The translations under genes were made by a program, and so were the position numbers. Positions 7,428-15,832 of a DNA stretch of 64,000 nucleotides are shown in pieces; the first letter of the stretch is position 1, and every line of letters starts with the position of its first letter. This stretch comes from RGEC01 sp964475595 (GTDB taxonomy: Bacteria; Bacteroidota; Bacteroidia; NS11-12g; UBA955): positions 1 to 64,000 of the forward strand of contig CAYYXG010000005.1 in the NCBI GenBank assembly GCA_964475595.1. The letters run 5' to 3'. A model generated the notes under the pieces. It had not been told where the DNA came from and made no database searches. It was given only the letters and a program-made list of their open reading frames with translations.

Positions 7428-9875
7428 TCAGGAAATGGCTTTTTTCAACATCCTATCAATGCGGGCTTCCAGCGACTCATTGCTCATTTGTTCGCGCAAG
7501 CGGTCTACCATGATGGGAAAAGAAAAGGGCGTGGGTTTGGTCGGAAAGGTAACCCTGATTTTTTGACCCTGTATGCGGTGTAATGCCGCACGCAAGCGAT
7601 GTTCCTCCAATTGATTATAGAGCACTTCTTCTTCGGCCTGACGCAGCAATAAATTGTCGGAATCGTATTCTTTAAAAACCTCAAAGAACAATCTGGCATT
7701 GGCTTGCAGATGTCTTCCTTTGACGGGTTTTTCTGCGGTACCCTTAAAAACCAACCCGCTGATGCGCGCGATATCACTGAATCTTCGGCGGCACATTTCG
7801 GTATAATTGGTGCTGCTATAGAGGTCAGCAATCAGATTTTGGGTATTGAAAACATCTTCTTCCAGTGCGGCTTCCCAGGGTATGGGTTCCGGACAAAGCA
7901 ATTCAAAGCCATAATCATTCATGGCAATGCTGAAAGAGGCAGGTTTAATCTGCCCAAGCCGGTAAGCCAGTAACATGGCCATGCCTTCATTTACCATCCT
8001 CCCCTCAAAGGGAAAAACAAAGAGGTGAAACCCCTCCTGACTTTCAAAAAGTTCTATCAGCAGTTCATCATTGGCAGGAATGTGACTCCGCTCCTGTTGC
8101 AATTCAAACAAGGGTTTCAGGGTTTTTACCTCCTCATCCACAGGGCGGTTATGGGTTTCTATTTTTTGACGCAGGGCAAAACTCAACTCGCTGGTAAGAC
8201 TCATACGTCCACCCTGCCAGCTGGGAAAGATACCCTTGTTTTTGGTGCTTTTTCTCACCAATGCCATATTGCCTTCCAGTTTAATAAATTCCAGCATTCT
8301 GCCGGCAAACACAAATACATCGCCCTCTTTGAGCTTACTGATAAAATACTCTTCGATGGTACCCAGCCGGGAACCACCCAGCAATTTCACAAATACACTA
8401 TTATCACCGGCAATGGTGCCGATAGACATGCGGTGCTGCATGGCAATACGCCTGCTTACCACCTTGTAGCAGCCGTTTTCATCCACGATTACTTTGTGAA
8501 AATCATCGTATTGCTGAAGGCCTGAACCTCCGGTGGTGATAAAAGACAGCATCCACTGCCACTCATCCCTGGTAAGGGTTTCAAAAGCATGGGTTTGAAT
8601 TACCTCCTGATAAAGGGTTTCGGGGAAATACCCCTCAGAAACTGCCAATGTAGTGAGATACTGTATCAGCACATCCATGGCCCTAATAACAGGGATCCGA
8701 GATTCTACCCTGTCCTCTGCCACAGCGCTCTTGAGGGCAGCTGCCTCCAACAGTTCCAAACTATGGGTGGGCACAAACCAGATGTGGCTGGTCTCTCCTG
8801 GTCTGTGGCCGCTTCTGCCGGCCCGTTGCACGAATCGGGCAACTCCTTTGGGACTGCCAATCTGTATAACGGTATCTACCGGCCTAAAATCTACGCCCAA
8901 ATCCAGACTGCTGGTGCATACTACGGCTTTCAAAAGCCCTTTGTGCAGACTGTCTTCCACCCAGTCTCGAACCTCTCTGGTTAAACTTCCATGATGTATA
9001 GCCATGCGCCCGGCCAGCTCCGGCCGGGCTTCCAAAAGCCGCTGATACCAGATTTCACTTTGGCTGCGGGTGTTGGTAAAAATCAGGCAGGTGTTGGAGT
9101 TTTCAATAACGGGTATCACCTTTTCCAACATGGTAATTCCCAGATGTCCTGCCCATGGCAAGGTTTCAATGGTATCCGGGAAAACCGTGTGTATATTAGG
9201 TCTTTTTGTTATTGTACTTTGTACAATAACAGTTTGAGCCGGTGGCGGTAACAAAACCCTGGCAGCTTCATCAAGGTTGCCGATGGTAGCGCTGATACCC
9301 CATACTTTCATTTCTGGGCGCAGGGCACGAAGGCGACTCAGCGCCAGCTCCACCTGAACACCGCGCTTGCTCCCCAGCAATTCATGCCATTCATCCACCA
9401 CCACCGCACCCAGATTGCTAAACACTTCGCTGTATCCTTTGGATGCCAGCATCACGTGCAGACTTTCGGGCGTTGTAACCAGGCACTGGGGGATGTTTCT
9501 TTTTTGCCGGCCCCGTTCGGCAGGGTCGGTATCGCCGTTTCTAAGTCCCACATTCCATCCGATACTGAGCTCATCCGCTGCCGATTGAATGGCCATGCAG
9601 ATATCTGTGCTCAAGGCCTTCAGTGGCGTAATCCACAGCAGGTACAATCCTTTTTTCGGCGTGGCATTGACCTTTTGTTCCAGCATGGCGGGCAGAGCCA
9701 ATGCATACGTTTTACCACTTCCGGTAGGCGCATTCAGCAAACCGCTTTTCCCCGACCAAAAGGCATTGGCACATTGCTGCTGAAAGGGAAAACACTCCCA
9801 ACCTCGATTTTTAAACCATTGGTGATAAAGGGAAACTATGTCAGATTTTGTATTCAGATTGACTGGTTTTATCAA
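7428..9875 (-). CDS. LHR-type ligase-associated DEXH-box helicase
   Basis: The 815-residue protein has the full superfamily 2 helicase set: Q-motif-like FPFQQQ, Walker A APTGSGKT near residue 50, DEWHEL as motif II, SAT in GISATIGN, HHGSLTREVR and the arginine-finger motif QRAGRSGHRPG. A winged-helix and the DEAD/H-associated C-terminal domain follow. Length and motifs match LHR-type helicases that usually sit beside an ATP-dependent DNA ligase, a metallo-beta-lactamase exonuclease and a phosphoesterase in a repair operon. None of those partners is adjacent here. The start is a TTG; GACCTTTG at 9880-9887 (minus strand), one base off the promoter consensus, lies just before it, and no ATG nearby fits as well. 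Confidence 0.88.
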   Translation of the reverse strand: MIKPVNLNTKSDIVSLYHQWFKNRGWECFPFQQQCANAFWSGKSGLLNAPTGSGKTYALALPAMLEQKVNATPKKGLYLLWITPLKALSTDICMAIQSAADELSIGWNVGLRNGDTDPAERGRQKRNIPQCLVTTPESLHVMLASKGYSEVFSNLGAVVVDEWHELLGSKRGVQVELALSRLRALRPEMKVWGISATIGNLDEAARVLLPPPAQTVIVQSTITKRPNIHTVFPDTIETLPWAGHLGITMLEKVIPVIENSNTCLIFTNTRSQSEIWYQRLLEARPELAGRMAIHHGSLTREVRDWVEDSLHKGLLKAVVCTSSLDLGVDFRPVDTVIQIGSPKGVARFVQRAGRSGHRPGETSHIWFVPTHSLELLEAAALKSAVAEDRVESRIPVIRAMDVLIQYLTTLAVSEGYFPETLYQEVIQTHAFETLTRDEWQWMLSFITTGGSGLQQYDDFHKVIVDENGCYKVVSRRIAMQHRMSIGTIAGDNSVFVKLLGGSRLGTIEEYFISKLKEGDVFVFAGRMLEFIKLEGNMALVRKSTKNKGIFPSWQGGRMSLTSELSFALRQKIETHNRPVDEEVKTLKPLFELQQERSHIPANDELLIELFESQEGFHLFVFPFEGRMVNEGMAMLLAYRLGQIKPASFSIAMNDYGFELLCPEPIPWEAALEEDVFNTQNLIADLYSSTNYTEMCRRRFSDIARISGLVFKGTAEKPVKGRHLQANARLFFEVFKEYDSDNLLLRQAEEEVLYNQLEEHRLRAALHRIQGQKIRVTFPTKPTPFSFPIMVDRLREQMSNESLEARIDRMLKKAIS

Positions 9876-9945
9876 TCAACAAAGGTCAGCCCTGTCAGGT
9901 TTTATTTTCATAGAATTATGCGTTAATTTGGAACCATAATTCTGT

Positions 9946-11928
9946 ATGAAAAAACTAGCTCTCCTTTCGGCAATTCTGGTATTGGGTTTATCTCATTTAA
10001 AGGCACAGACAGGCAAATCTCAGGTGGTACGTGTGAATGCTGTTGCAAACGCCAACGGAACCATTACCCTGAAGTGGCCTGCTGAAAGCTGGGCGGGAAC
10101 CTTTGAAATTGCTCGAAGACCGTTGGGTACTGGCAGCTGGAATACAGCGGCGAGTGTGGCAGGGTCCAGCAGTTCGTGGACAGACAATAACGTAAAGAAA
10201 GGGGAAGCGTTTGAATATATCGTGGCCAAGGCCAGCGGTGGTAGCAACTCAGCACTGGGTTATATTTGGGCAGGTAATAACCTCCCGGAAACACCCAGTC
10301 TAGGGGGCATCATTGTGTTGGTTGACAGCGCCTACCTCAACGCATTATCGAATGAACTGGTGGCGTTGCAGCAGCAACTCACGGAAGAAGGATGGATTGT
10401 TTCTTCCATTGCTGCCGGCAGAAGCGAAAGTCCACAAACTGTTAGAACCCGCATTGTATCAGAATACAATCGCCGCAAAGGCGCGGTAAAAACGCTGCTC
10501 ATCATCGGGCATGTGCCAGTGCCCTATAGCGGCAATTACCTGGCTGTTAACGGACAGATTTTTCCTCCAGACGGTCATCCGGACCACGCCGGTGCATGGC
10601 CCGCAGACGGCTACTACGGAGATATGGATGGGGTTTGGACCGATGCCAGCGTCACCAATACTGTAGGTTCTCAAACGCGTAACCATAACATTCCCGGAGA
10701 CGGAAAATTTGATCAGACAAAACTCCCCGGAACCGTTGAGCTGGAAGTAGGCCGTGTGGACCTGTTCAACATGCCCGCGTTTAGCAACAATGATACCCTG
10801 CTGGTGCGCAAATATCTGCGCCGCAACATGCTGTGGCGTACCAATCGCCTTACCACCGTAGAGCGGGCACTGATTGATGATAATTTTGGATCCCTGAACC
10901 TTTCCAGCACCGCATTTCAAAACTTCTCCTGCATGTTTCCCACAGACAGCATTTTTGAAAACCGTGATTACATTTCGACGCAGAAAAACAGCCCTTACCT
11001 ATGGAGTTATGGGTGCGGAGGGGGCTCGAACACTTCCTGCGGGGGCATTGGCACCACCTCCAGTTTTGTAGCAGATTCCATGCAGAATATTTTCACAATG
11101 CTGGCAGGGTCTTATTTTGGCGACTGGGATCAACAAAACAACATTTTGAGGGCTCCGCTTTGCAACAGCGCACTTACGAGCGCATGGGGCGGCATTCCCA
11201 AATGGTATGTGCATCACATGGCCCTGGGCAGAAATATTGGATACGGTGCAAGGTTGTCCATGAACAATGTGACAGATTACTGGAATGGTGGATTTAACCT
11301 GAGCGATAATAAAGTGCATATCGCCCTACTGGGCGACCCCACCCTGAAAATGAGACACTTGGCACCGGTAAAAAAACTAACGGCTGTTAGTCAAAGTAAC
11401 TACGTAAAATTGAACTGGAGCTCGGCCCAAGGTAAGCATGATGGTTATGCTGTTTATCGCTATGACACTGCCGAGAACACCTATTACAGGGTCAATAAAA
11501 ACTACATCATTAAAGACACCTTCTACACCGATAGTACCAACTATTTCAACGGAAGAAACACCTACACGGTGAGGGCGATTCGCCTGGAAACCACCGCTTC
11601 CGGCACCTGGTATAACCTTGGGGCAGGGCCATTTGCATCGCTCAATCACACCAACAGCAGAAAGGTGCTTTCAGCGGATTTAATGGGTATCCGTATACAC
11701 CCCAATCCGGGCCATGCTGAAGTAACAGTGAGTCTGGCTGGCCAGGCCGACCAGGGTTGGATGGTTACTCTCACCGACTTGACAGGCAGGGTACTGATAA
11801 AACAGGAAGTGAAGGCCGGCGATCAATCTTTGAACATTAGAACCGAAGCACTGCCACAGGGTTGCTACATGGTACTTGTGAGCCACCACGGACAATTTGT
11901 TGCTGCCGACAAGTGGATGAAAAACTAA
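9946..11928 (+). CDS. Gingipain-fold (C25-like) T9SS cargo protein, catalytic dyad apparently missing
   Basis: A 660-residue secreted protein. Order: signal peptide (1-20), a fibronectin-III-like domain (about 25-105), a C25-like domain (about 118-470), a second Fn3-like domain (about 485-575) and a T9SS type A sorting domain (about 581-660, beginning IHPNPGHAEVTV). The C25 assignment rests on GIIVLVDSAY near the domain start, the YYGDMDG motif, and the closing LLGDPTLKM. In active gingipain-type peptidases one expects a GHG motif with the catalytic His and a Cys in an 'AC..G' motif. Here the corresponding places read YGCGGG (Cys357) and MLAGSYFGD (about 385-393), so the peptidase is probably inactive or uses other residues. 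It would be exported by T9SS to the cell surface or medium. Confidence 0.75.
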   Translation: MKKLALLSAILVLGLSHLKAQTGKSQVVRVNAVANANGTITLKWPAESWAGTFEIARRPLGTGSWNTAASVAGSSSSWTDNNVKKGEAFEYIVAKASGGSNSALGYIWAGNNLPETPSLGGIIVLVDSAYLNALSNELVALQQQLTEEGWIVSSIAAGRSESPQTVRTRIVSEYNRRKGAVKTLLIIGHVPVPYSGNYLAVNGQIFPPDGHPDHAGAWPADGYYGDMDGVWTDASVTNTVGSQTRNHNIPGDGKFDQTKLPGTVELEVGRVDLFNMPAFSNNDTLLVRKYLRRNMLWRTNRLTTVERALIDDNFGSLNLSSTAFQNFSCMFPTDSIFENRDYISTQKNSPYLWSYGCGGGSNTSCGGIGTTSSFVADSMQNIFTMLAGSYFGDWDQQNNILRAPLCNSALTSAWGGIPKWYVHHMALGRNIGYGARLSMNNVTDYWNGGFNLSDNKVHIALLGDPTLKMRHLAPVKKLTAVSQSNYVKLNWSSAQGKHDGYAVYRYDTAENTYYRVNKNYIIKDTFYTDSTNYFNGRNTYTVRAIRLETTASGTWYNLGAGPFASLNHTNSRKVLSADLMGIRIHPNPGHAEVTVSLAGQADQGWMVTLTDLTGRVLIKQEVKAGDQSLNIRTEALPQGCYMVLVSHHGQFVAADKWMKN

Positions 11929-11930
11929 AT

Positions 11931-11948
11931 GCCGTATAATCGGCTTTT
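11931..11948 (+). terminator. Short intrinsic terminator candidate
   Basis: GCCG (11931-11934) pairs with CGGC (11941-11944) across a six-base loop and TTTT follows directly, two bases after the stop of the T9SS cargo gene. The stem is short, so the call is tentative. Confidence 0.4.
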
Positions 11949-12005
11949 GTGAACGCGGTTTGACATTAAATCCTCGGTAGTTCTGTTACCGCGGGCCGGT
12001 TGAAC

Positions 12006-12013
12006 TACCTTTG
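12006..12013 (+). promoter_or_regulatory. Bacteroidota -7 box TACCTTTG
   Basis: Perfect TAnnTTTG match 10 bases before the ATG of the ABC exporter. It lies inside the longer reading frame that opens at a TTG at 12000, which argues for the start at 12024. Confidence 0.6.
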
Positions 12014-12023
12014 CGCTTTGTTC

Positions 12024-13793
12024 ATGAAAGAGTTGCTGGCACTCAATATCTATTTCAAGCGTTATGCAGGAAAAATGCTGTTTGGCGTATGCTGCATCGT
12101 GCTTAGCAACGTGGTGGGCGTGTATGTAGCGGTTTTTGTGCGCGAGGGACTCAACGAGGCAGTGGTGCATCGGCAAACTGCGTCGGGACTGGGAGGTGAG
12201 GCACTGATGGGTGCTGTATATGCAGCTGCAGCCGGATTTGTGACATTGCTTTTATTGGCTGCCGCACTGAAAGGGCTATTCATGTACCTGATGCGGCAAA
12301 GCATTGTGGTGGTGAGCCGACAAGTAGAATATGACCTGAAAAACGATGTGTATCATCATTATCAGCAGCTGGACACGGCCTTCTACCGCGCCCATTTTAC
12401 CGGCGATATGATGGCGCGCATTGGCGAGGATGTAAGCAACGTGCGCATGTATGTAGGGCCTGCCGTAATGTATTTTGCCAACATCATCTTCACCTTTATT
12501 ACAGTCATTTCGCAAATGTTGCTGGTAAATAGCACTTTGACCCTTTGGGTGCTTATACCCTTGCCGTTTTTGAGTTACAGTATCTATCACGTCAGTAAAA
12601 TCATCAATCGCAGGAATACAGACATTCAGAATCAACTGAGTGTATTAACTACAGGTGCTCAGGAAACCTTCGCCGGTATTCGTGTCATTAAATCCTTTGG
12701 AGCCGAAGCTGCCTTTTTAGCGGATTTTTCTGACAAAACCAGAGAATACAAACGACTCAATCTGCGCCTGGCATTGGTAAATAGTCTGTTTTTCCCCTTA
12801 ATGATATTGCTGGTCGGCATCAGCACGCTGATGGTGTTATATCTGGGAGGTAAGGCGGTACAAGCCGGAACTTTCAGTGCAGGAAATATTGCAGAATTTA
12901 TATTGTACCTGAATATGCTGATATGGCCTGTAGCCAGTTTGGGTTGGACAACCGCACTGGTGCAAAAGGCAGCAGCCAGCCAAAAACGAATCAATGAATT
13001 TCTGGAGTATCCTGTGGAAGCCGACTCTGCGCACTTACCCGCTTTTCAATTTCAGAAACACATACAGCTGCAGGATGTCGGTTTCACCTATCCCGGAGCG
13101 ATGAAACCCGCTCTGAGCGGACTTAATCTGGTGGTTCCCAAAGGCACCATATTGGGTATAACCGGAAAAACCGGATGCGGTAAAACCACCCTGGCCCATT
13201 TGCTAACCGGGCAGTCAACTCCCGATACAGGCAAACTGCTGTATGATAATGATGCCCCGCAGGCATACGCTCGCAAAGATTTTAACAGATGCATTGCCTA
13301 CGTTCCCCAGGATGTGTTTTTATTTAGCGATACCCTGGCAGAAAACATCGCCTTTGGACTTGCAGAGGGCGAGGCAACCGAAGAAAAAATTTTGGCTGCT
13401 GCCATGATGGCCGGACTGGGAAGGGATATTGCACAATTTCCGCTGGGGCTGAAAACCCTGTTGGGGGAAAGGGGTGTTTTGTTATCCGGCGGACAAAAAC
13501 AAAGAGTTTCCATAGCCAGGGCACTGATTAAAGAAGCCGAGCTGTATATTTTTGATGACTGTCTCAGTGCGGTAGATGCAGATACAGAGCAGGAAATTAT
13601 TCAATCCCTCACCCAAAAATTAAAAGGCAAAACCGCCATCATCATCAGCCATCGCCTGGCGTCCCTACAGGCGGCCAATCAAATCATCCTCCTAGAGGAA
13701 GGTAAAATTGCAGAATCAGGAACATTTGCAGAACTTATCAAGGCTGGTGGCAGCTTCTCCGAATTATACCAATTACAGAACAATACCAACTAG
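12024..13793 (+). CDS. ABC exporter half-transporter (membrane + ATPase fused)
   Basis: A 589-residue type IV ABC exporter. Six membrane helices fill residues 1-320, then an ATPase domain with Walker A ITGKTGCGKTTL, Q-loop AYVPQDVFLF, signature LSGGQKQR, Walker B LYIFDDC with D-loop LSAVD, and the switch His in IISHR. The Walker B Glu is replaced by Cys (FDDCLSAVD), as occurs in one site of some heterodimeric exporters, so catalysis may be weak in the homodimer. This is worth noting because no partner half-transporter gene is adjacent. Substrate unknown; lipid or drug export is typical. The ATG at 12024 follows the promoter box by 10 bases. Confidence 0.88.
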   Translation: MKELLALNIYFKRYAGKMLFGVCCIVLSNVVGVYVAVFVREGLNEAVVHRQTASGLGGEALMGAVYAAAAGFVTLLLLAAALKGLFMYLMRQSIVVVSRQVEYDLKNDVYHHYQQLDTAFYRAHFTGDMMARIGEDVSNVRMYVGPAVMYFANIIFTFITVISQMLLVNSTLTLWVLIPLPFLSYSIYHVSKIINRRNTDIQNQLSVLTTGAQETFAGIRVIKSFGAEAAFLADFSDKTREYKRLNLRLALVNSLFFPLMILLVGISTLMVLYLGGKAVQAGTFSAGNIAEFILYLNMLIWPVASLGWTTALVQKAAASQKRINEFLEYPVEADSAHLPAFQFQKHIQLQDVGFTYPGAMKPALSGLNLVVPKGTILGITGKTGCGKTTLAHLLTGQSTPDTGKLLYDNDAPQAYARKDFNRCIAYVPQDVFLFSDTLAENIAFGLAEGEATEEKILAAAMMAGLGRDIAQFPLGLKTLLGERGVLLSGGQKQRVSIARALIKEAELYIFDDCLSAVDADTEQEIIQSLTQKLKGKTAIIISHRLASLQAANQIILLEEGKIAESGTFAELIKAGGSFSELYQLQNNTN

Positions 13794-13837
13794 TTTTGTA
13801 AACAAAATGCAAGATTATTTTTAGAGGAAAAATAATT

Positions 13838-13868
13838 TTGAAATCTCGATTTCATTCCCATACTTTTG
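13838..13868 (+). promoter_or_regulatory. Complete Bacteroidota promoter: TTG, 20-base spacer, TACTTTTG
   Basis: TTG at 13838-13840 and TACTTTTG at 13861-13868 fit the -33/-7 consensus. It gives a leader of about 30 bases, longer than for any other gene here, and a Shine-Dalgarno-like AAGGAG sits at 13887-13892, 11 bases before the ATG. Confidence 0.7.
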
Positions 13869-13903
13869 TCATAAGTACTTGAAAATAAGGAGATATACAA
13901 TAT

Positions 13904-14218
13904 ATGGGAGAAGACTACCGCAACGACCAAGAAGAAATTTATTCAAAACGTATCAGAGCAGGCAAAAGGACCTATTTTTTTGATGTAAAGTCAACCAGAA
14001 ACAACGATTATTACATCACCATCACGGAGAGCAAGCGCAGTAAATTTGATGACGGCAACTTCATCAAAACGAAGATTCATCTGTACAAGGAGGATTTTCA
14101 CAAGTTCAGGGATGCGCTCCATGAAACCATAGGTCACGTAAAAACCAACCTGTTGCCGGAGTATGATTTTGACGAATACCTGAGCAGGGATTCGGAAGAA
14201 CCGAGAGACAGCGAATAA
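13904..14218 (+). CDS. DUF3276 / PUR-domain nucleic-acid-binding protein
   Basis: The 104-residue protein matches DUF3276: IYSKRIRAGKRTYFFDVKS at the start, DYYITITESKR in the middle, FIKTKIHLYKEDFHKF, then an acidic tail (YDFDEYLSRDSEEPRDSE). The fold is related to the PUR-alpha repeat, which binds single-stranded DNA or RNA; it is small, abundant and nearly universal in Bacteroidota. The gene is monocistronic with a complete promoter and a relatively long leader with an AAGGAG sequence, which is exceptional in this window and suggests high or separately controlled translation. There is no signal peptide and no membrane segment. Confidence 0.88.
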   Translation: MGEDYRNDQEEIYSKRIRAGKRTYFFDVKSTRNNDYYITITESKRSKFDDGNFIKTKIHLYKEDFHKFRDALHETIGHVKTNLLPEYDFDEYLSRDSEEPRDSE

Positions 14219-14289
14219 TTCACTGAATCGGTAGAATGATTGGATGCCTTCGGGTGCCCTGTCACTCTATTTTGTGCATATTTGCAGTT

Positions 14290-14808
14290 ATGTTTAAGAA
14301 AATTGCCTTATATGGACTGGCCTATGGGTCAGCGGCCACCGCTATGCACCTTACCTACTGGTACCGCGACTTGTACCTCACTTCATCTTTTGGCGCTGTG
14401 CTGCCTTTGCTGGGCAATGTCGTATTTACCGCCTTGGCTGTCTGGCAATTTCTAAAGCATCTGAAAAAAGATTCCGAAACCCCGGTTAACCTGGGAAAAG
14501 CCCTATTTGGCAGCCTGCTCACCTCCATGATGGTAGCCATGTGCACCATTGGTGGTTTGCAACACGTGCTAAAAAACGAGCCGGGTAAAATACAGGCATA
14601 CATAGCCGTAGCAATGAAACACCAAACAGCCCGAATTGAGAAAGAGGTGAAAAAAGAAGAGCAGGCGGCAAAAATTGAAGAGGCAAAAGCCTACATCAGC
14701 AAGCAGCTGGATCCCATTTCCATCAGTGTTTCGCAATTGCAGATGTGCCTAAGCACAGGCGTTGTAATCGCGCTGCTGGTGTTTGTGCAAGGTGGTAAAA
14801 ATACATGA
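14290..14808 (+). CDS. DUF4199 family membrane protein
   Basis: The start is placed at the ATG at 14290 because CATATTTG (14277-14284), one mismatch from the promoter box, lies 5 bases upstream; a longer frame opens at 14236 but lacks support. The 172-residue product has three hydrophobic helices in its first half (about residues 5-22, 32-55 and 70-92), a charged helical stretch rich in Glu, Lys and Ala (about 112-145), and a final hydrophobic helix. This is the layout of DUF4199, a Bacteroidota family of unknown function often found next to glycosyltransferase or lipid genes. Its stop overlaps the start of the acyltransferase gene by 4 bases. Confidence 0.75.
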   Translation: MFKKIALYGLAYGSAATAMHLTYWYRDLYLTSSFGAVLPLLGNVVFTALAVWQFLKHLKKDSETPVNLGKALFGSLLTSMMVAMCTIGGLQHVLKNEPGKIQAYIAVAMKHQTARIEKEVKKEEQAAKIEEAKAYISKQLDPISISVSQLQMCLSTGVVIALLVFVQGGKNT

Positions 14809-15539
14809 AAAAAGTACTGGGTAAAATATGGCTGGGCTGGGCCGGACTTTGGTTCGCATCCATTTTTTTGGCCATGTGGCCCCTTTTCTATTTGTTTTTA
14901 TCATTTAAAAAAACCTATCCGCTGGCGCATAGGTTGAGAAGGGCATGGGGCGTAGTTACCTGTGTACCGGCCGGCCTGATTCCTGTCATCTCACGTGAGG
15001 GAAAAATACCGACCGGAAGAAAAATTATCTATTGTGCCAACCATTGCAGCTACCTCGACATTCTGACCTGTGGTACCTATCTGCCGGGGTTCAATTTTTT
15101 TATGGCCAAAATGGAGTTGAGCAAGGTGCCGCTGTTTCGCAAATGGTTTGATACACTGGATGTGCCGGTGAAACGAGAAAGTCTTCGCAGTTCACATACG
15201 GCTTTTCACCTGGCGGCCGAAAAAATGCGTGGTGGTGCCCACATGATTATTTTCCCTGAAGGAAAAATTCCCCCTGACACTCCAAAACTGCACAAATTTA
15301 AGCCCGGTGCCTTCCGACTTGCCATTGAGCAGGAAGCCGTGATAATTCCCGTAACTTTGCCAGACAATCACAAAAGAATGGATGTGTATGCATGGATTGC
15401 GTTTCCCGGACTCATGCGCATAAACATCCACGAAGCAATCGATACACGTGGAATGAATGCTGAAGATGCCGGCAAACTGGAACTAGCCGTTTTTGAAGTG
15501 ATGGAAAATAATCTGAAAAAAAGGAACGTTTACGCATGA
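14805..15539 (+). CDS. plsC: 1-acyl-sn-glycerol-3-phosphate acyltransferase (PlsC family)
   Basis: A 244-residue LPLAT-family enzyme. An N-terminal membrane helix is followed by the HX4D motif in NHCSYLD (His80, Asp85), the acceptor-binding FFMAK region, the FPEG motif in IIFPEGKI (near residue 150) and a KPGAFRLA segment. These are the four motifs of enzymes that acylate lysophosphatidic acid to phosphatidic acid at the inner membrane. The assignment to PlsC rather than a lipid A or ornithine-lipid acyltransferase is by motif and size only. It is translationally coupled to DUF4199 before it and gatC after it by ATGA overlaps. Confidence 0.85.
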   Translation: MKKVLGKIWLGWAGLWFASIFLAMWPLFYLFLSFKKTYPLAHRLRRAWGVVTCVPAGLIPVISREGKIPTGRKIIYCANHCSYLDILTCGTYLPGFNFFMAKMELSKVPLFRKWFDTLDVPVKRESLRSSHTAFHLAAEKMRGGAHMIIFPEGKIPPDTPKLHKFKPGAFRLAIEQEAVIIPVTLPDNHKRMDVYAWIAFPGLMRINIHEAIDTRGMNAEDAGKLELAVFEVMENNLKKRNVYA

Positions 15540-15832
15540 AAATAACCCCCGAAAAAGTACAGGAGCTAGCCGCCTTGTCGAGACTTAAATTTGAAGGTGA
15601 AGCGGCTGAAAAAATGCGTCAGGACCTGGAAAACATCCTGGAAATGTGCGAAAAACTAAACGAGGTAAACACCGATGATGTGGAACCCCTCATTTACATG
15701 ACCGACAGAACCAACAACCTCAGGGATGATAAAGTAGTGCAGGAAATTTCCCACGAAGAGGCCTTGAAAAATGCACCCAAAAAAGACAGTGATTTCTTCC
15801 GGGTACCCAAAGTAATCGGAAACACAGACTGA
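15536..15832 (+). CDS. gatC: Glu-tRNA(Gln)/Asp-tRNA(Asn) amidotransferase subunit C
   Basis: A 98-residue protein with the complete GatC pattern: ITPEKVQELAALSRL at the N-terminus, EKMRQDLENILEMCEKLNEV, then DVEPLIYMTDRTNNLRDD and the C-terminal FFRVPKVI. GatC is the small scaffold that holds GatA and GatB together in the enzyme that converts Glu-tRNA(Gln) to Gln-tRNA(Gln). gatA and gatB are not here, which is common because gatC is often separated. It sits between an acyltransferase and an ABC ATPase with 4-base and 1-base overlaps, so it is co-transcribed with envelope genes. Confidence 0.93.
   Translation: MKITPEKVQELAALSRLKFEGEAAEKMRQDLENILEMCEKLNEVNTDDVEPLIYMTDRTNNLRDDKVVQEISHEEALKNAPKKDSDFFRVPKVIGNTD

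Noticed and set aside
13796..13809. TTTTGTAAACAAAA palindrome after the ABC exporter as terminator
   Set aside because: The stem is only A:T pairs with a two-base loop, too weak to call.
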